Source: an uncultured Desulfobacter sp. | GTDB lineage: Bacteria; Desulfobacterota; Desulfobacteria; Desulfobacterales; Desulfobacteraceae | Reading direction: 5' to 3' | Assembly: GCF_963677125.1 (NCBI RefSeq) | Contig: NZ_OY781882.1 | Span: 4,610,501 to 4,674,500 of the forward strand | DNA length: 64,000 nt | Shown: positions 51,574-59,893 of the stretch, one piece after another | How positions within the stretch are numbered: the first letter of the stretch is position 1 | Layout of the letters: each line of letters opens with the position of its first letter | Translations under genes and position numbers: made by a program | Notes under the pieces: generated by a model | Told to the model about the DNA's origin: nothing | Database searches by the model: none | What the model saw: only the letters and a program-made list of their open reading frames with translations

Positions 51574-52881
51574 ATGAACAAGGAAGCAAGAAATGATGTC
51601 GAACGGATTTTTCAAAAATCATATACCAGTCACAAGGCAGGCAGATTTGCCGAGGCGGAAAAAGGCTATAGGCAAATTCTGAAGATAAAACCGGAATGGG
51701 GACAGGCCATGAGCGCACTCGGGATTTTGTACCTGGATCAGAACCTGACGGACAAGGCGATCCCTTTATTTGAAAGAGCAGCCGGCCTCAATCCGCCGGA
51801 TCTGTCTGCATGTTATCAGTTAGGCCGCCTGAAACAGATGGAAAATGATCACCAAGGTGCCATCCCCATATATCAGTTGATGCTTGAACAGCAACCCCAG
51901 GCCGGCTTAGTATGGAATAATCTGGGTGTGGCTTACCGGGAAACCGGGCAAACTGACGACGCGATGGAAAGTTTCCGTGCCGCTGTCCGGTTCGCCGCTG
52001 AACTGGCCGAGGCATGGAACAATTTGGGGGTGGCGTTGGATGAGCAGGGTCAAGTAGAGCCGGCGTTAAACGCATACCAAAAGGCCATTAAAATCCAGCC
52101 GGATTATGTCTCTCCACACTTGAATAGCGGAATCATATTTCAAAAACTCGAACAGTTTGAAAAAGCCGAAAGCTATTACCGTAAGGTGCTTGAAATCCAT
52201 CCGAAAAACGAAATTGCACAGTTTATGCTCCAGAGTCTCGGCGGGGAGGCGACTACCCCTGATGCCGCACCGGTGGATCATGTTCGCAGTATTTTTGACC
52301 AGTGTGCAGAAAATTTTGAGGACATTCTGGTTGGAGACCTTGAATATCAAACCCCTGAACTTCTATTTCAACTGCTGCGTCCTTATCTAACTGAAAATAT
52401 GGAGATCCTGGATCTTGGCTGCGGTACGGGGCTCGGTGCCGTGTTGTACCAGCCGTTTGCAAAACGTCTGACCGGGGTTGACGTATCGGAAAAGATGCTT
52501 GAAAAAGCAGCTGAAAAGAAAATTTACAGCAGCCTTAACGTGTTTGATATCATGCAGCCATGGGTATTCCCGGTTAGATTTAATCTGATCTACAGCTCGG
52601 ATGTCTTTGTCTATTTCGGCAGTTTGGATCAAGTGATCAAATCGGCAGCCGCAGCCCTGGCGCCGGGCGGAAAAATTGCGTTCTCAGTGGAGAAACTAAA
52701 AGACAATTCAAAAGATTATGTACTTTACCCCAGCGGCCGGTACGCACATTCACAAAGATATATTCAAACCTGTCTGAACCGGTATGGATTGAACCTGCTG
52801 GCATTGGACAGCACGGATATCCGGAAGCAGGCCGGTGATCCGGTCACAGGTTTTCTGGTTGTGGCAGAAAAACAGAATTAG
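51574..52881 (+). CDS. TPR protein with C-terminal SAM methyltransferase domain
   Basis: 435 aa. About five tetratricopeptide repeats at residues 10-205 (AGRFAEAEKGYRQILKIKPE, LVWNNLGVAYRETGQTDDAM, EAWNNLGVALDEQGQVEPAL). Then a class I methyltransferase with the SAM motif ILDLGCGTGLGAVLYQPFAK and the following GVDVSEKMLEKAAEK. Similar TPR-methyltransferases modify proteins or small molecules; the substrate here is unknown. A repeat B element lies downstream. ATG at 51574 has a weak upstream site. Confidence 0.88.
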   Translation: MNKEARNDVERIFQKSYTSHKAGRFAEAEKGYRQILKIKPEWGQAMSALGILYLDQNLTDKAIPLFERAAGLNPPDLSACYQLGRLKQMENDHQGAIPIYQLMLEQQPQAGLVWNNLGVAYRETGQTDDAMESFRAAVRFAAELAEAWNNLGVALDEQGQVEPALNAYQKAIKIQPDYVSPHLNSGIIFQKLEQFEKAESYYRKVLEIHPKNEIAQFMLQSLGGEATTPDAAPVDHVRSIFDQCAENFEDILVGDLEYQTPELLFQLLRPYLTENMEILDLGCGTGLGAVLYQPFAKRLTGVDVSEKMLEKAAEKKIYSSLNVFDIMQPWVFPVRFNLIYSSDVFVYFGSLDQVIKSAAAALAPGGKIAFSVEKLKDNSKDYVLYPSGRYAHSQRYIQTCLNRYGLNLLALDSTDIRKQAGDPVTGFLVVAEKQN

Positions 52882-52918
52882 TTTCGGCGTATTGATTTCA
52901 ATCTACTTTGTTTATAGG

Positions 52919-53066
52919 ATAGTGCCTGACCGGAAACCGTAAATTTTGCCGATTACTTCGTTGGACCCCAATTTTAATCCTCGGAGTATTCGATATATGC
53001 CTGCGGTTAAAATTGGGGGGCCGCCTTGTACGCAACAAAATTTTCAAGTTTTCGTTCAGACACTAT
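52919..53066. repeat. Hairpin repeat B, full copy
   Basis: 148 bp. Ends ATAGTGCCTGACCGGAAA and TTTTCGTTCAGACACTAT pair imperfectly. An inner perfect 12-bp stem is CCCCAATTTTAA/TTAAAATTGGGG. The centre (CCTCGGAGTATTCGATATATG) resembles the reverse complement of the repeat A centre. It shares its left 35 bases with the half copy at 41440-41487. It lies between the methyltransferase and AI-2E genes. Confidence 0.8.
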
Positions 53067-53104
53067 AGTAGGGCTTGAAAAATTTTTACCGGAGGCACCG
53101 TTTC

Positions 53105-54166
53105 ATGAATCGAGACCTGATCCAACCCTCATTTTTATTGTTACTTGTGTTTTTTATTTCAGCCATTTTTCTTGTAATGATAAAAGCGTTTCTCATGGCT
53201 ATTCTGCTGGCAGGCATTTTTTCAGCTCTGGCCTATCCGTTGTACCAGCGGCTGAACAAATGGTTGAAAGGCAGGCAGGCCGCCGCCTCCGGTATCACCA
53301 TCCTGATTATTGTTTTTATCGTTCTTTTGCCTTTAAGCGGCCTTTTAGGCATTGTAACCAGTCAGGCCATCAAGGTCGGCCAGACCGCCACGCCCTGGGT
53401 CCAGAAGCAATTGTCTTCTCCCATCGCAATTTCCCAGTGGCTGGAAGGCCTTCCCTTTTATGAGCACATAGTACCCTACCGGCTCACCATCTACACCAAG
53501 GCCGGGGAATTGGTCGGCGCTGCAAGCCAATTTTTTGTTAACGGGCTTCAAGCTGCCACCATGGGAACAATCAATTTTATCTTCATGGTGGCCATTCTTT
53601 TGTACACCATGTTTTTTTTCCTCATAGACGGAAACAGGCTGCTTGAGAAAATTTTGTTTTACATGCCATTGGAGGATAAGGATGAAAGACGGCTTCTTGA
53701 TCGATTTACCTCTGTGGCGCGCGCCACGATCAAGGGCACGGCTATCATTGGTGTTGTACAGGGCGGGGCATCAGGCATCGCGTTTGCACTGGTCGGCATC
53801 CACAGCTCTGTTTTCTGGGGGGCTGTTATGACGGTTTTATCCATTATCCCCGGTATTGGGACCGCCTTGATATGGATTCCGGCAGCGCTTTGGCTGGCCG
53901 CCCAGGGGGCATGGATCAAGGCCGTTGTGCTTGCTGTCTTTTGTGGTGCGGTCGTGGGAAGTGTTGACAATCTACTGCGCCCCCGGCTTGTGGGCAAAGA
54001 TACGGAGATGCACGATCTTTTGATTTTATTTTCTACCCTTGGGGGGATTGCCATGTTCGGTATCATCGGCATCATCATCGGTCCCATTATTGCCGCATTG
54101 TTTGTTACCATCTGGGATATTTACGGCGTTGTTTTTAAAGATGTCCTGCCCAAGGTCGGACCGTAA
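53105..54166 (+). CDS. AI-2E/PerM-family membrane transporter
   Basis: 353 aa from the ATG at 53105 (GGAGG 9 bases upstream). About seven membrane helices. Family segments: GIFSALAYPLYQRLNKWLKG, VVQGGASGIAFALVGI, WGAVMTVLSIIPGIGTALIW and VDNLLRPRLVGKDTEMH. Members export small molecules or ions; the substrate cannot be told from sequence. Confidence 0.93.
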   Translation: MNRDLIQPSFLLLLVFFISAIFLVMIKAFLMAILLAGIFSALAYPLYQRLNKWLKGRQAAASGITILIIVFIVLLPLSGLLGIVTSQAIKVGQTATPWVQKQLSSPIAISQWLEGLPFYEHIVPYRLTIYTKAGELVGAASQFFVNGLQAATMGTINFIFMVAILLYTMFFFLIDGNRLLEKILFYMPLEDKDERRLLDRFTSVARATIKGTAIIGVVQGGASGIAFALVGIHSSVFWGAVMTVLSIIPGIGTALIWIPAALWLAAQGAWIKAVVLAVFCGAVVGSVDNLLRPRLVGKDTEMHDLLILFSTLGGIAMFGIIGIIIGPIIAALFVTIWDIYGVVFKDVLPKVGP

Positions 54167-54263
54167 GAGTTGTCTGCCGGATAAAATGTCAGTGACGTCT
54201 GCATCGAATATTCAAACGTTTTTTTTGATCGGCCAAAAATAAGGTATCAAATAGAGGTCAAAT

Positions 54264-55109
54264 ATGAGACACGAATGTTATTTCTGCCACATCAGGACAA
54301 TTGAAAAACTGATTGATAAATTTAGACCGGATGAAAAGGTTGCACAAAATTTTATTTTTTCAGTCCACAAGCTGATTGATTCAAAACGGGACCTATCCAA
54401 TCCCCAATTGGCAACTGAAATTCATCGTATGGCCAAGAGTCAACTAAGCAATACAAACCTGTATGCCGAAGAAAAATTAAAGGCCAATAATCTTCTTCTT
54501 CAAGAATACCCATATTGGCAAACCATGATCAATGAAAGTAAAGATCCTTTTTTCACCGCCGCAAAACTGTCGGTTATCGGCAATATCATTGATTATGGTG
54601 CCCAAAGTGTGAATGACGACATATCAGCGCAGATTGAATCGTTTTTTCAGAAAGATTTAAAAATTGATATGACGGTGCAATTAAAAAATGAAGTCAGTAA
54701 AGCTGAACATATTTTGTACCTGGGAGATAATTGCGGAGAAATCGTTTTTGATAAATTGTTTATTGAAACCATGAAGCATAAAAATATTACGTTTGCTGTA
54801 CGGGGGAAACCTGTAATCAATGATGCAACACTTGAAGATGCAACTCAGGTCGGTATTGATAAGGTTTGCAGGGTGATTTCCAATGGGTTTGATGCTCCGT
54901 CAACACTCCTTGAATTTTGTTCAGGCGAATTTATAGAAGAATATAATCGTGCTGATCTTATCATATCTAAAGGACAGGGCAATTTTGAAGGACTCATGGA
55001 GAGCAGCCATCCAAAAGTTTTTTTCCTCTTAATCGCAAAATGCGAACCCATAGCAAATTTACTGGGTGTTCGTAAGAATGATATGGTCGTATCAAAATCA
55101 GTTCTATAG
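54264..55109 (+). CDS. DUF89/ARMT1-like protein
   Basis: 281 aa. N-terminal CYFCHIRT (CxxC), a central YLGDNCGEIVFDKLFIETM (metal-binding Asp/Asn typical of DUF89 phosphatases), FAVRGKPVINDATLEDA and a KGQGNFEGLME segment. DUF89 proteins are metal-dependent phosphatases for damaged or reactive phosphometabolites. AGGTC precedes the ATG. A two-cluster ferredoxin gene follows 35 bases later. Confidence 0.92.
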   Translation: MRHECYFCHIRTIEKLIDKFRPDEKVAQNFIFSVHKLIDSKRDLSNPQLATEIHRMAKSQLSNTNLYAEEKLKANNLLLQEYPYWQTMINESKDPFFTAAKLSVIGNIIDYGAQSVNDDISAQIESFFQKDLKIDMTVQLKNEVSKAEHILYLGDNCGEIVFDKLFIETMKHKNITFAVRGKPVINDATLEDATQVGIDKVCRVISNGFDAPSTLLEFCSGEFIEEYNRADLIISKGQGNFEGLMESSHPKVFFLLIAKCEPIANLLGVRKNDMVVSKSVL

Positions 55110-55144
55110 TAAAAGGTTTATCAACATAAGGGAGACATAGATAA

Positions 55145-55510
55145 ATGCCGTGGATTAATAAAGAATCGTGTACGGGATGCGGAATATGCGTTGATGAATG
55201 CCCTGCCGGGGCAATCTGCATGGAAAACGATGTTGCGGTTATAAAGGATGACGATTGCATCCGATGTGGCGTTTGCCACGATGTATGCCCGGAGGATGCC
55301 GCTCGTCATGACGGGGAGCGCATTCCTGAAGACGTGCAATCCAATTTAGCTTATGCAAAAAAGTTGTTAGGGCATGAATATTATGCCAATGATAAGACAA
55401 TGCAAAAGCAGCTTGTCGGACGTTTACAACGCTTTTTTACTAAAAATAAGAAAGTGGCGGAAAAAACCATTGAACAACTTGAAATTTTGAAGAATACGGA
55501 ATACCCGTAG
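55145..55510 (+). CDS. 2[4Fe-4S] ferredoxin with C-terminal helical extension
   Basis: 121 aa. Two cluster motifs, CTGCGICVDECP (about residue 10) and CIRCGVCHDVCP (about residue 39), then a ~65-aa helical tail rich in Lys and Gln (QKQLVGRLQRFFTKNKKVAE). Cytoplasmic electron carrier. AAGGGAGA precedes the ATG. Coupled to the DUF89 gene. Confidence 0.92.
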   Translation: MPWINKESCTGCGICVDECPAGAICMENDVAVIKDDDCIRCGVCHDVCPEDAARHDGERIPEDVQSNLAYAKKLLGHEYYANDKTMQKQLVGRLQRFFTKNKKVAEKTIEQLEILKNTEYP

Positions 55511-55523
55511 TAACAAACCGTCG

Positions 55524-56888
55524 TTATGTTACGATAAGGATCTGAAGATCACATACATTGGTATTGGTGGGGCCGGGTCTAAACAGATAACCGGCCTGAT
55601 CAAAGTAGGTGTATGAATCATTGTTGCCCAGGTATTCATTTATATCCAGTGCCGCCTTTTTGCCAGCTTTCAGAACGGCCTGGGATGCAAATGCCCCGGC
55701 CGCATCCGTTGGGCCGTCATTGCCGTCGGTGGCTCCTGAAAGAAAAAAGATGTTTTCAATTCCGGCAGGAGCGGCTTCAAGGGCTTGAAGAAAGGAGAGG
55801 GCCATTTCCTGGTTTCGTCCGCCTTTACCGTTCCCCTTTAGGGTTACCGTGGTTTCTCCACCGGCAAGCACGCAGACCGGAGGTTGGGGGGGCAGGTTGC
55901 CGAGGGCAATATCCTGGGCCATGCCGTAAAATACCCGGGCAATTTCCCGGGCTTCGCCGGTGATCCGAGAGCTTAACACCAGGGTATTGTAACCCAGAAT
56001 TTCCGCCTGTTGCCGGGCGGCATTCAGGGCAGATAAATTATTGCCCAGAAGGATGTTGTCAACCTTTGAAAAGATTAGATCATCACTGATTGGGTCTTGG
56101 GGCGTCTGTTGCATCTCATTGGATTCAAAAATTTTTGCTACCCTTGGCGGCAATGTAGTTGACAATCCGTATTTTTTTACAATGCCGATAGTCTGGGCAA
56201 AGGTGGTGAAATCCGGAGCTGTGGGGCCGGAGGCAATGGCGCTGAGGTCATCGCCCACCACATCGGAAAGGATCAGATTTATGGATGTGGCCGGGTACAT
56301 GTGCCGGGCCAGTTTTCCGCCCTTAATGCCGGACAGCTGTTTTCTCACCCTGTTGATTTCGTTGATTTCGGCCCCGCAGGCCAGCAGGGCTTGAGTGGTT
56401 TTCTGTTTATCTGCAAGGGTGATGGATGCTTCTCCGTATTCTCCGGGGCAGGCCAAAAGAGCTGAACCGCCACCGGAAATCAGATTAATGAACAGGGTGG
56501 TTTCATCTGCCTTTGCTGCAATGTCAATGATCTGCTGCGCTGCCGAACGGCTGTTCTCGTCCGGGACCGGGTGACCTGCTTCAATCATTTTAATTTTGTT
56601 TAAGGTGTCCGTGTGCCCTTTTTTAACTGAAATAAGCCCCCCGGACAGTCTGGGTCCAAGGATTTCTTCCATGGCTTTTGCCATGGGGGCCGTTGCCTTG
56701 CCTGCCCCAAGCACATATATTGTTTTAAGTTTTTCTAGGCAAAGGCTTTTTTCCTGGTTGTCGAGACGGATTTTAAGGGTGTTGTTGTCCAGGGTTACCC
56801 TTGACTGTATCATGGCATAGGGGTCGACCCGTTTGATTGCTGCATTGTATATGGCTTTCAGATCAGAAAATGGTTGTGATGGCTTCAT
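55524..56888 (-). CDS. Glycerate 2-kinase (MOFRL family)
   Basis: 454 aa. DUF4147/MOFRL protein: VLGAGKATAPMAKAMEEILG, GGGSALLACPGE, NRVRKQLSGIKGGKLARH, VLAGGETTVTLKGNGKGGRNQEMALSF and LSGATDGNDGPTDAAGAF. It makes 2-phosphoglycerate from glycerate with ATP. Length agrees with GckA/TtuD. It is convergent with the ferredoxin gene and starts 34 bases from the permease gene upstream. Confidence 0.94.
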   Translation of the reverse strand: MKPSQPFSDLKAIYNAAIKRVDPYAMIQSRVTLDNNTLKIRLDNQEKSLCLEKLKTIYVLGAGKATAPMAKAMEEILGPRLSGGLISVKKGHTDTLNKIKMIEAGHPVPDENSRSAAQQIIDIAAKADETTLFINLISGGGSALLACPGEYGEASITLADKQKTTQALLACGAEINEINRVRKQLSGIKGGKLARHMYPATSINLILSDVVGDDLSAIASGPTAPDFTTFAQTIGIVKKYGLSTTLPPRVAKIFESNEMQQTPQDPISDDLIFSKVDNILLGNNLSALNAARQQAEILGYNTLVLSSRITGEAREIARVFYGMAQDIALGNLPPQPPVCVLAGGETTVTLKGNGKGGRNQEMALSFLQALEAAPAGIENIFFLSGATDGNDGPTDAAGAFASQAVLKAGKKAALDINEYLGNNDSYTYFDQAGYLFRPGPTNTNVCDLQILIVT

Positions 56889-56922
56889 GTTTTTTTTTCA
56901 TTAAATGTTATGCACCATGGCG

Positions 56923-58125
56923 TTAAATTTGGATGCGTTTGATTCCGTATGCCAGAATAATTCCGACAATAGAACCTAAAGCCAGGTTTGCGGATAGGGT
57001 TAAGGATACGATGATCACCATGACAAACAATTCATTTCTGGTGTGCATATCGCTGATGGTTAAAGCAAGTTGGCCTCCGGCAAAAACCAGCAGTACACCG
57101 AGGATGGACATGGGGATCAGAAAAAGCACATAAAGAAACCCCGCCCCCAGAACCAGTGCAAGGCCTGCCATGATTGTGCCGATGATCAGATTTGAACCGG
57201 CGGTTTTGGCACCGAACCGATAGTGAGCGGCAAGACCGCCGGCCCCGTGACACATTGGCATACCCCCGAAAATAAAGCTTAAAAGGTTGCCGACAGCCAT
57301 GGAAAAGCACAATGCTGTGTAGGTCATTTTTTCGGCATTGTCTCCAAAATAGTCCTTTGAAAGATCTGCCTGGGCGATGACTGCATTGCCCAGTGTCATG
57401 GGAATTTGGGGAAGAACCACGGCAAACAGGGCAAAGGTGAAGTCTGCCGAAACCGGAAAACCATGGGGGAACAGGTGGGGAAAATACAAGCCCGGTTTAA
57501 GGGTGTCAAGGCCTTGTTTTGTACCCAGAATCAAACCGAAGAGCAGGCCCAGGGAAATCACAATCAGGGCGGCCGGCAGTTTTTTATTGTTTAAAAAGAT
57601 AAGGGTAACAACGATGCCGCAAATGCCGATGACAACGGTAATGGGAATTACGCCTGCAGACTGGATTCGAAGGTAGGGTTCGGCGACCAGCTCAGCGCCT
57701 TTAAGCAGGGCTTTGCCCAGGATCATTTTCATTCCTTTGATCATGAGCAAAAGTCCTGTGGACAACTGAATTCCCCGAATTACGGATCGTGGAATGTATT
57801 TACTGAATTTATCCATGGAACCTGTAACACCGATCGCCACAAGGCAGATAAACATGAGAAAAGCTGACGCCTGGATTTGGGCGGCTGACATGGCCGTGGC
57901 AATGGCATAGGTGCCGATCACCTTCATGGGTTGTACCGGCACGGTGATGCCGTAATATACACCGCAGACAATGTAGAACAGGCCCGTGGAAAAAAACAGT
58001 CCCACAGGGTCCAGGCCGTTGACTAGGATCATCCCCAGTGCTATGGGCAGGATGGTGCCAAGATCTCCCATGGCGCCTGCAAATTCATTTCGGTTAAATC
58101 GGTATTTAGGTTGCCTAGTTTCCAT
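56923..58125 (-). CDS. MOT1-like sulfate/molybdate permease
   Basis: 400 aa, about ten to eleven membrane helices. EFAGAMGDLGTILPIALGMI, TVPVQPMKVIGTYAIATAMS and GGMPMCHGAGGLAAHYRFGA are signatures of the MOT1 molybdate/sulfate family, related to SulP but without a STAS domain. Plausible molybdate importer for the Mo/W enzymes implied by mobB, or a sulfate importer. Confidence 0.9.
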   Translation of the reverse strand: METRQPKYRFNRNEFAGAMGDLGTILPIALGMILVNGLDPVGLFFSTGLFYIVCGVYYGITVPVQPMKVIGTYAIATAMSAAQIQASAFLMFICLVAIGVTGSMDKFSKYIPRSVIRGIQLSTGLLLMIKGMKMILGKALLKGAELVAEPYLRIQSAGVIPITVVIGICGIVVTLIFLNNKKLPAALIVISLGLLFGLILGTKQGLDTLKPGLYFPHLFPHGFPVSADFTFALFAVVLPQIPMTLGNAVIAQADLSKDYFGDNAEKMTYTALCFSMAVGNLLSFIFGGMPMCHGAGGLAAHYRFGAKTAGSNLIIGTIMAGLALVLGAGFLYVLFLIPMSILGVLLVFAGGQLALTISDMHTRNELFVMVIIVSLTLSANLALGSIVGIILAYGIKRIQI

Positions 58126-58183
58126 ATTGCTTTTTAGACTATAGTCTGTGTAAGTTGCAAGGATCTTCCAACTTTTATTGTAT

Positions 58184-59893
58184 TCAGACTGTAGCCCCTT
58201 GTTTATCGAGCAGATCCCGTAGCAGGTGTTTGGCTTTTTGAATATAGGCTCCCGACAAAAGATCTTTCATGGCTTTGTCATCTGAAAAGCGCATAAGCAT
58301 GGCTTGAGCAAAGTGTTTGTTGCTCATAAGAAACTGGCTGAAATGGGGGCTTTCGGGCCTGGGTTTGGAAATGATATAGGTGTTGAAAAATATCCGGTAA
58401 AATTCACGTTGGGGGCGGTAATGGACGGCAAACGCCTGGAGGCGTCTGCTGATTTCGGGAATGGCATCTTTGGGTAGAACTTTGTTAACGGAATATTTTT
58501 TAAGAGTTAAGAAACTGTTTTCCATAAGGACGGCCCGGATGCCGGCCATAATTTCCCGGTCTGTGTCATGGGTTACTTCGCAGATCATATCACAAAGATT
58601 CAAAATTGCATCTAAGGATTCAAAGTTGGTTTTAGAGATTAGATCGATATACGCGCTTTTGACCTCTTTTTTTTCATCCAAAAGCCGGGACTCATCCAGA
58701 TCAAAGTTTTCAATGGCTCGCCGGATTTCAAATAATGCGCTTTCTACCCATTCCAGACCGGTAACGATGTTTCCTTCTTGCATGGAGACCAGATTAATTT
58801 TTTTGACAAGCCCCTTGAACATCTGCTGGAAAAGATCATTCACCGGAGACTGGTATGCCGGGTTTTGTGTAAATTCCCGGCAGAACCGTGTAATGTGGCG
58901 CACGCTGAACAGGACATTCATCCTGTGCCTCAGGGCGGAAACAGCGACCTGGTGCGGCATGTCCCCCGGTTCAAGAGCTTTGGGCCACACTTCAAAAAAC
59001 AGCCACAGCATATTTTGCCTGAGATTGGAAAATGTCTCGCCAATGATGGATCTAATCGGAATATCCAAAATCTCACTCAACCGATACGCCAGCATCAGGA
59101 AGCGGTCCATCTTTTTTAATAAACCATAGATGGCTGTATCCAGCTTTTCCATGGTCTTGACGTACTCTTTTTTATTTTCTTGGCTGGTTACCACCCGGGC
59201 ACGGGTATAAAGCAGTTTGGTGAACATATCATTGTAGCCGGTAATCTCCAGCCGGGATTTATTGGTGATTGTACCCAGAGTTGTTTTTTCCATGCTCGGC
59301 AGTCTGGCCCCGGCCAGCCGGCAGACCAGGTCTGCGTCATTAATATCTTCGATATATTCAAACCACGGCTTGTCCTGGGCCAGGCTGAAAATGAGGCCTT
59401 TCAGGGTATTGGCCACAAGTCGCTTATAATCTCTGCCCGCCGTGCTTTGTTTTATAATGGATTGCATATCAGGGTTAATCAGGCTGTCGTCCTGGTTCCC
59501 CAGATTTGATTTTGCCAGGTCAAAATAGGTGATGATCACATTGGTGGTCAGCAGCTCAATGGTGGTTTTATTATCCGCTTCCTGGATGTCCTCCTGGGAA
59601 ATGCTGGCCCCTAGATCAAATGAGACCGCCGGCATATCTTGGATCAACATTTTAAATAGTGTATAAAGCGCCTCAATATGCTCGTCCGGCAGCACAAATT
59701 CCGCTTTTTCCATCTCTTCGAGGAAAAAGCGGGTAATTCGTTTGATGGGAACAAGGGGATACCCGTTATCGTCATCGGGATATTTTTTTATCGGCGTCAG
59801 GCCTTCTCCCCCCTTACGCATGATTTTCGGCATGTCATTGGTATATAACCTGTCCCGGAACGCCCGGACTTTATTTTTGTTAAGTATTGTCAA
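58184..59893 (-). CDS. Unrecognised 569-aa helical protein next to fapA
   Basis: 569 aa, predicted almost all helical, with no membrane segment, signal peptide or motif that I recognise. Notable stretches: SRLEITGYNDMFTKLLYTRA, PHQVAVSALRHRMNVLFSVR and FAVHYRPQREFYRIFFNTYI. The start TTG at 59893 overlaps fapA by 14 bases; an ATG at 59833 is an alternative. The overlap suggests joint expression with FapA. It might be a large scaffold or motility-related regulator, but this is not supported by sequence. Confidence 0.75.
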   Translation of the reverse strand: MTILNKNKVRAFRDRLYTNDMPKIMRKGGEGLTPIKKYPDDDNGYPLVPIKRITRFFLEEMEKAEFVLPDEHIEALYTLFKMLIQDMPAVSFDLGASISQEDIQEADNKTTIELLTTNVIITYFDLAKSNLGNQDDSLINPDMQSIIKQSTAGRDYKRLVANTLKGLIFSLAQDKPWFEYIEDINDADLVCRLAGARLPSMEKTTLGTITNKSRLEITGYNDMFTKLLYTRARVVTSQENKKEYVKTMEKLDTAIYGLLKKMDRFLMLAYRLSEILDIPIRSIIGETFSNLRQNMLWLFFEVWPKALEPGDMPHQVAVSALRHRMNVLFSVRHITRFCREFTQNPAYQSPVNDLFQQMFKGLVKKINLVSMQEGNIVTGLEWVESALFEIRRAIENFDLDESRLLDEKKEVKSAYIDLISKTNFESLDAILNLCDMICEVTHDTDREIMAGIRAVLMENSFLTLKKYSVNKVLPKDAIPEISRRLQAFAVHYRPQREFYRIFFNTYIISKPRPESPHFSQFLMSNKHFAQAMLMRFSDDKAMKDLLSGAYIQKAKHLLRDLLDKQGATV

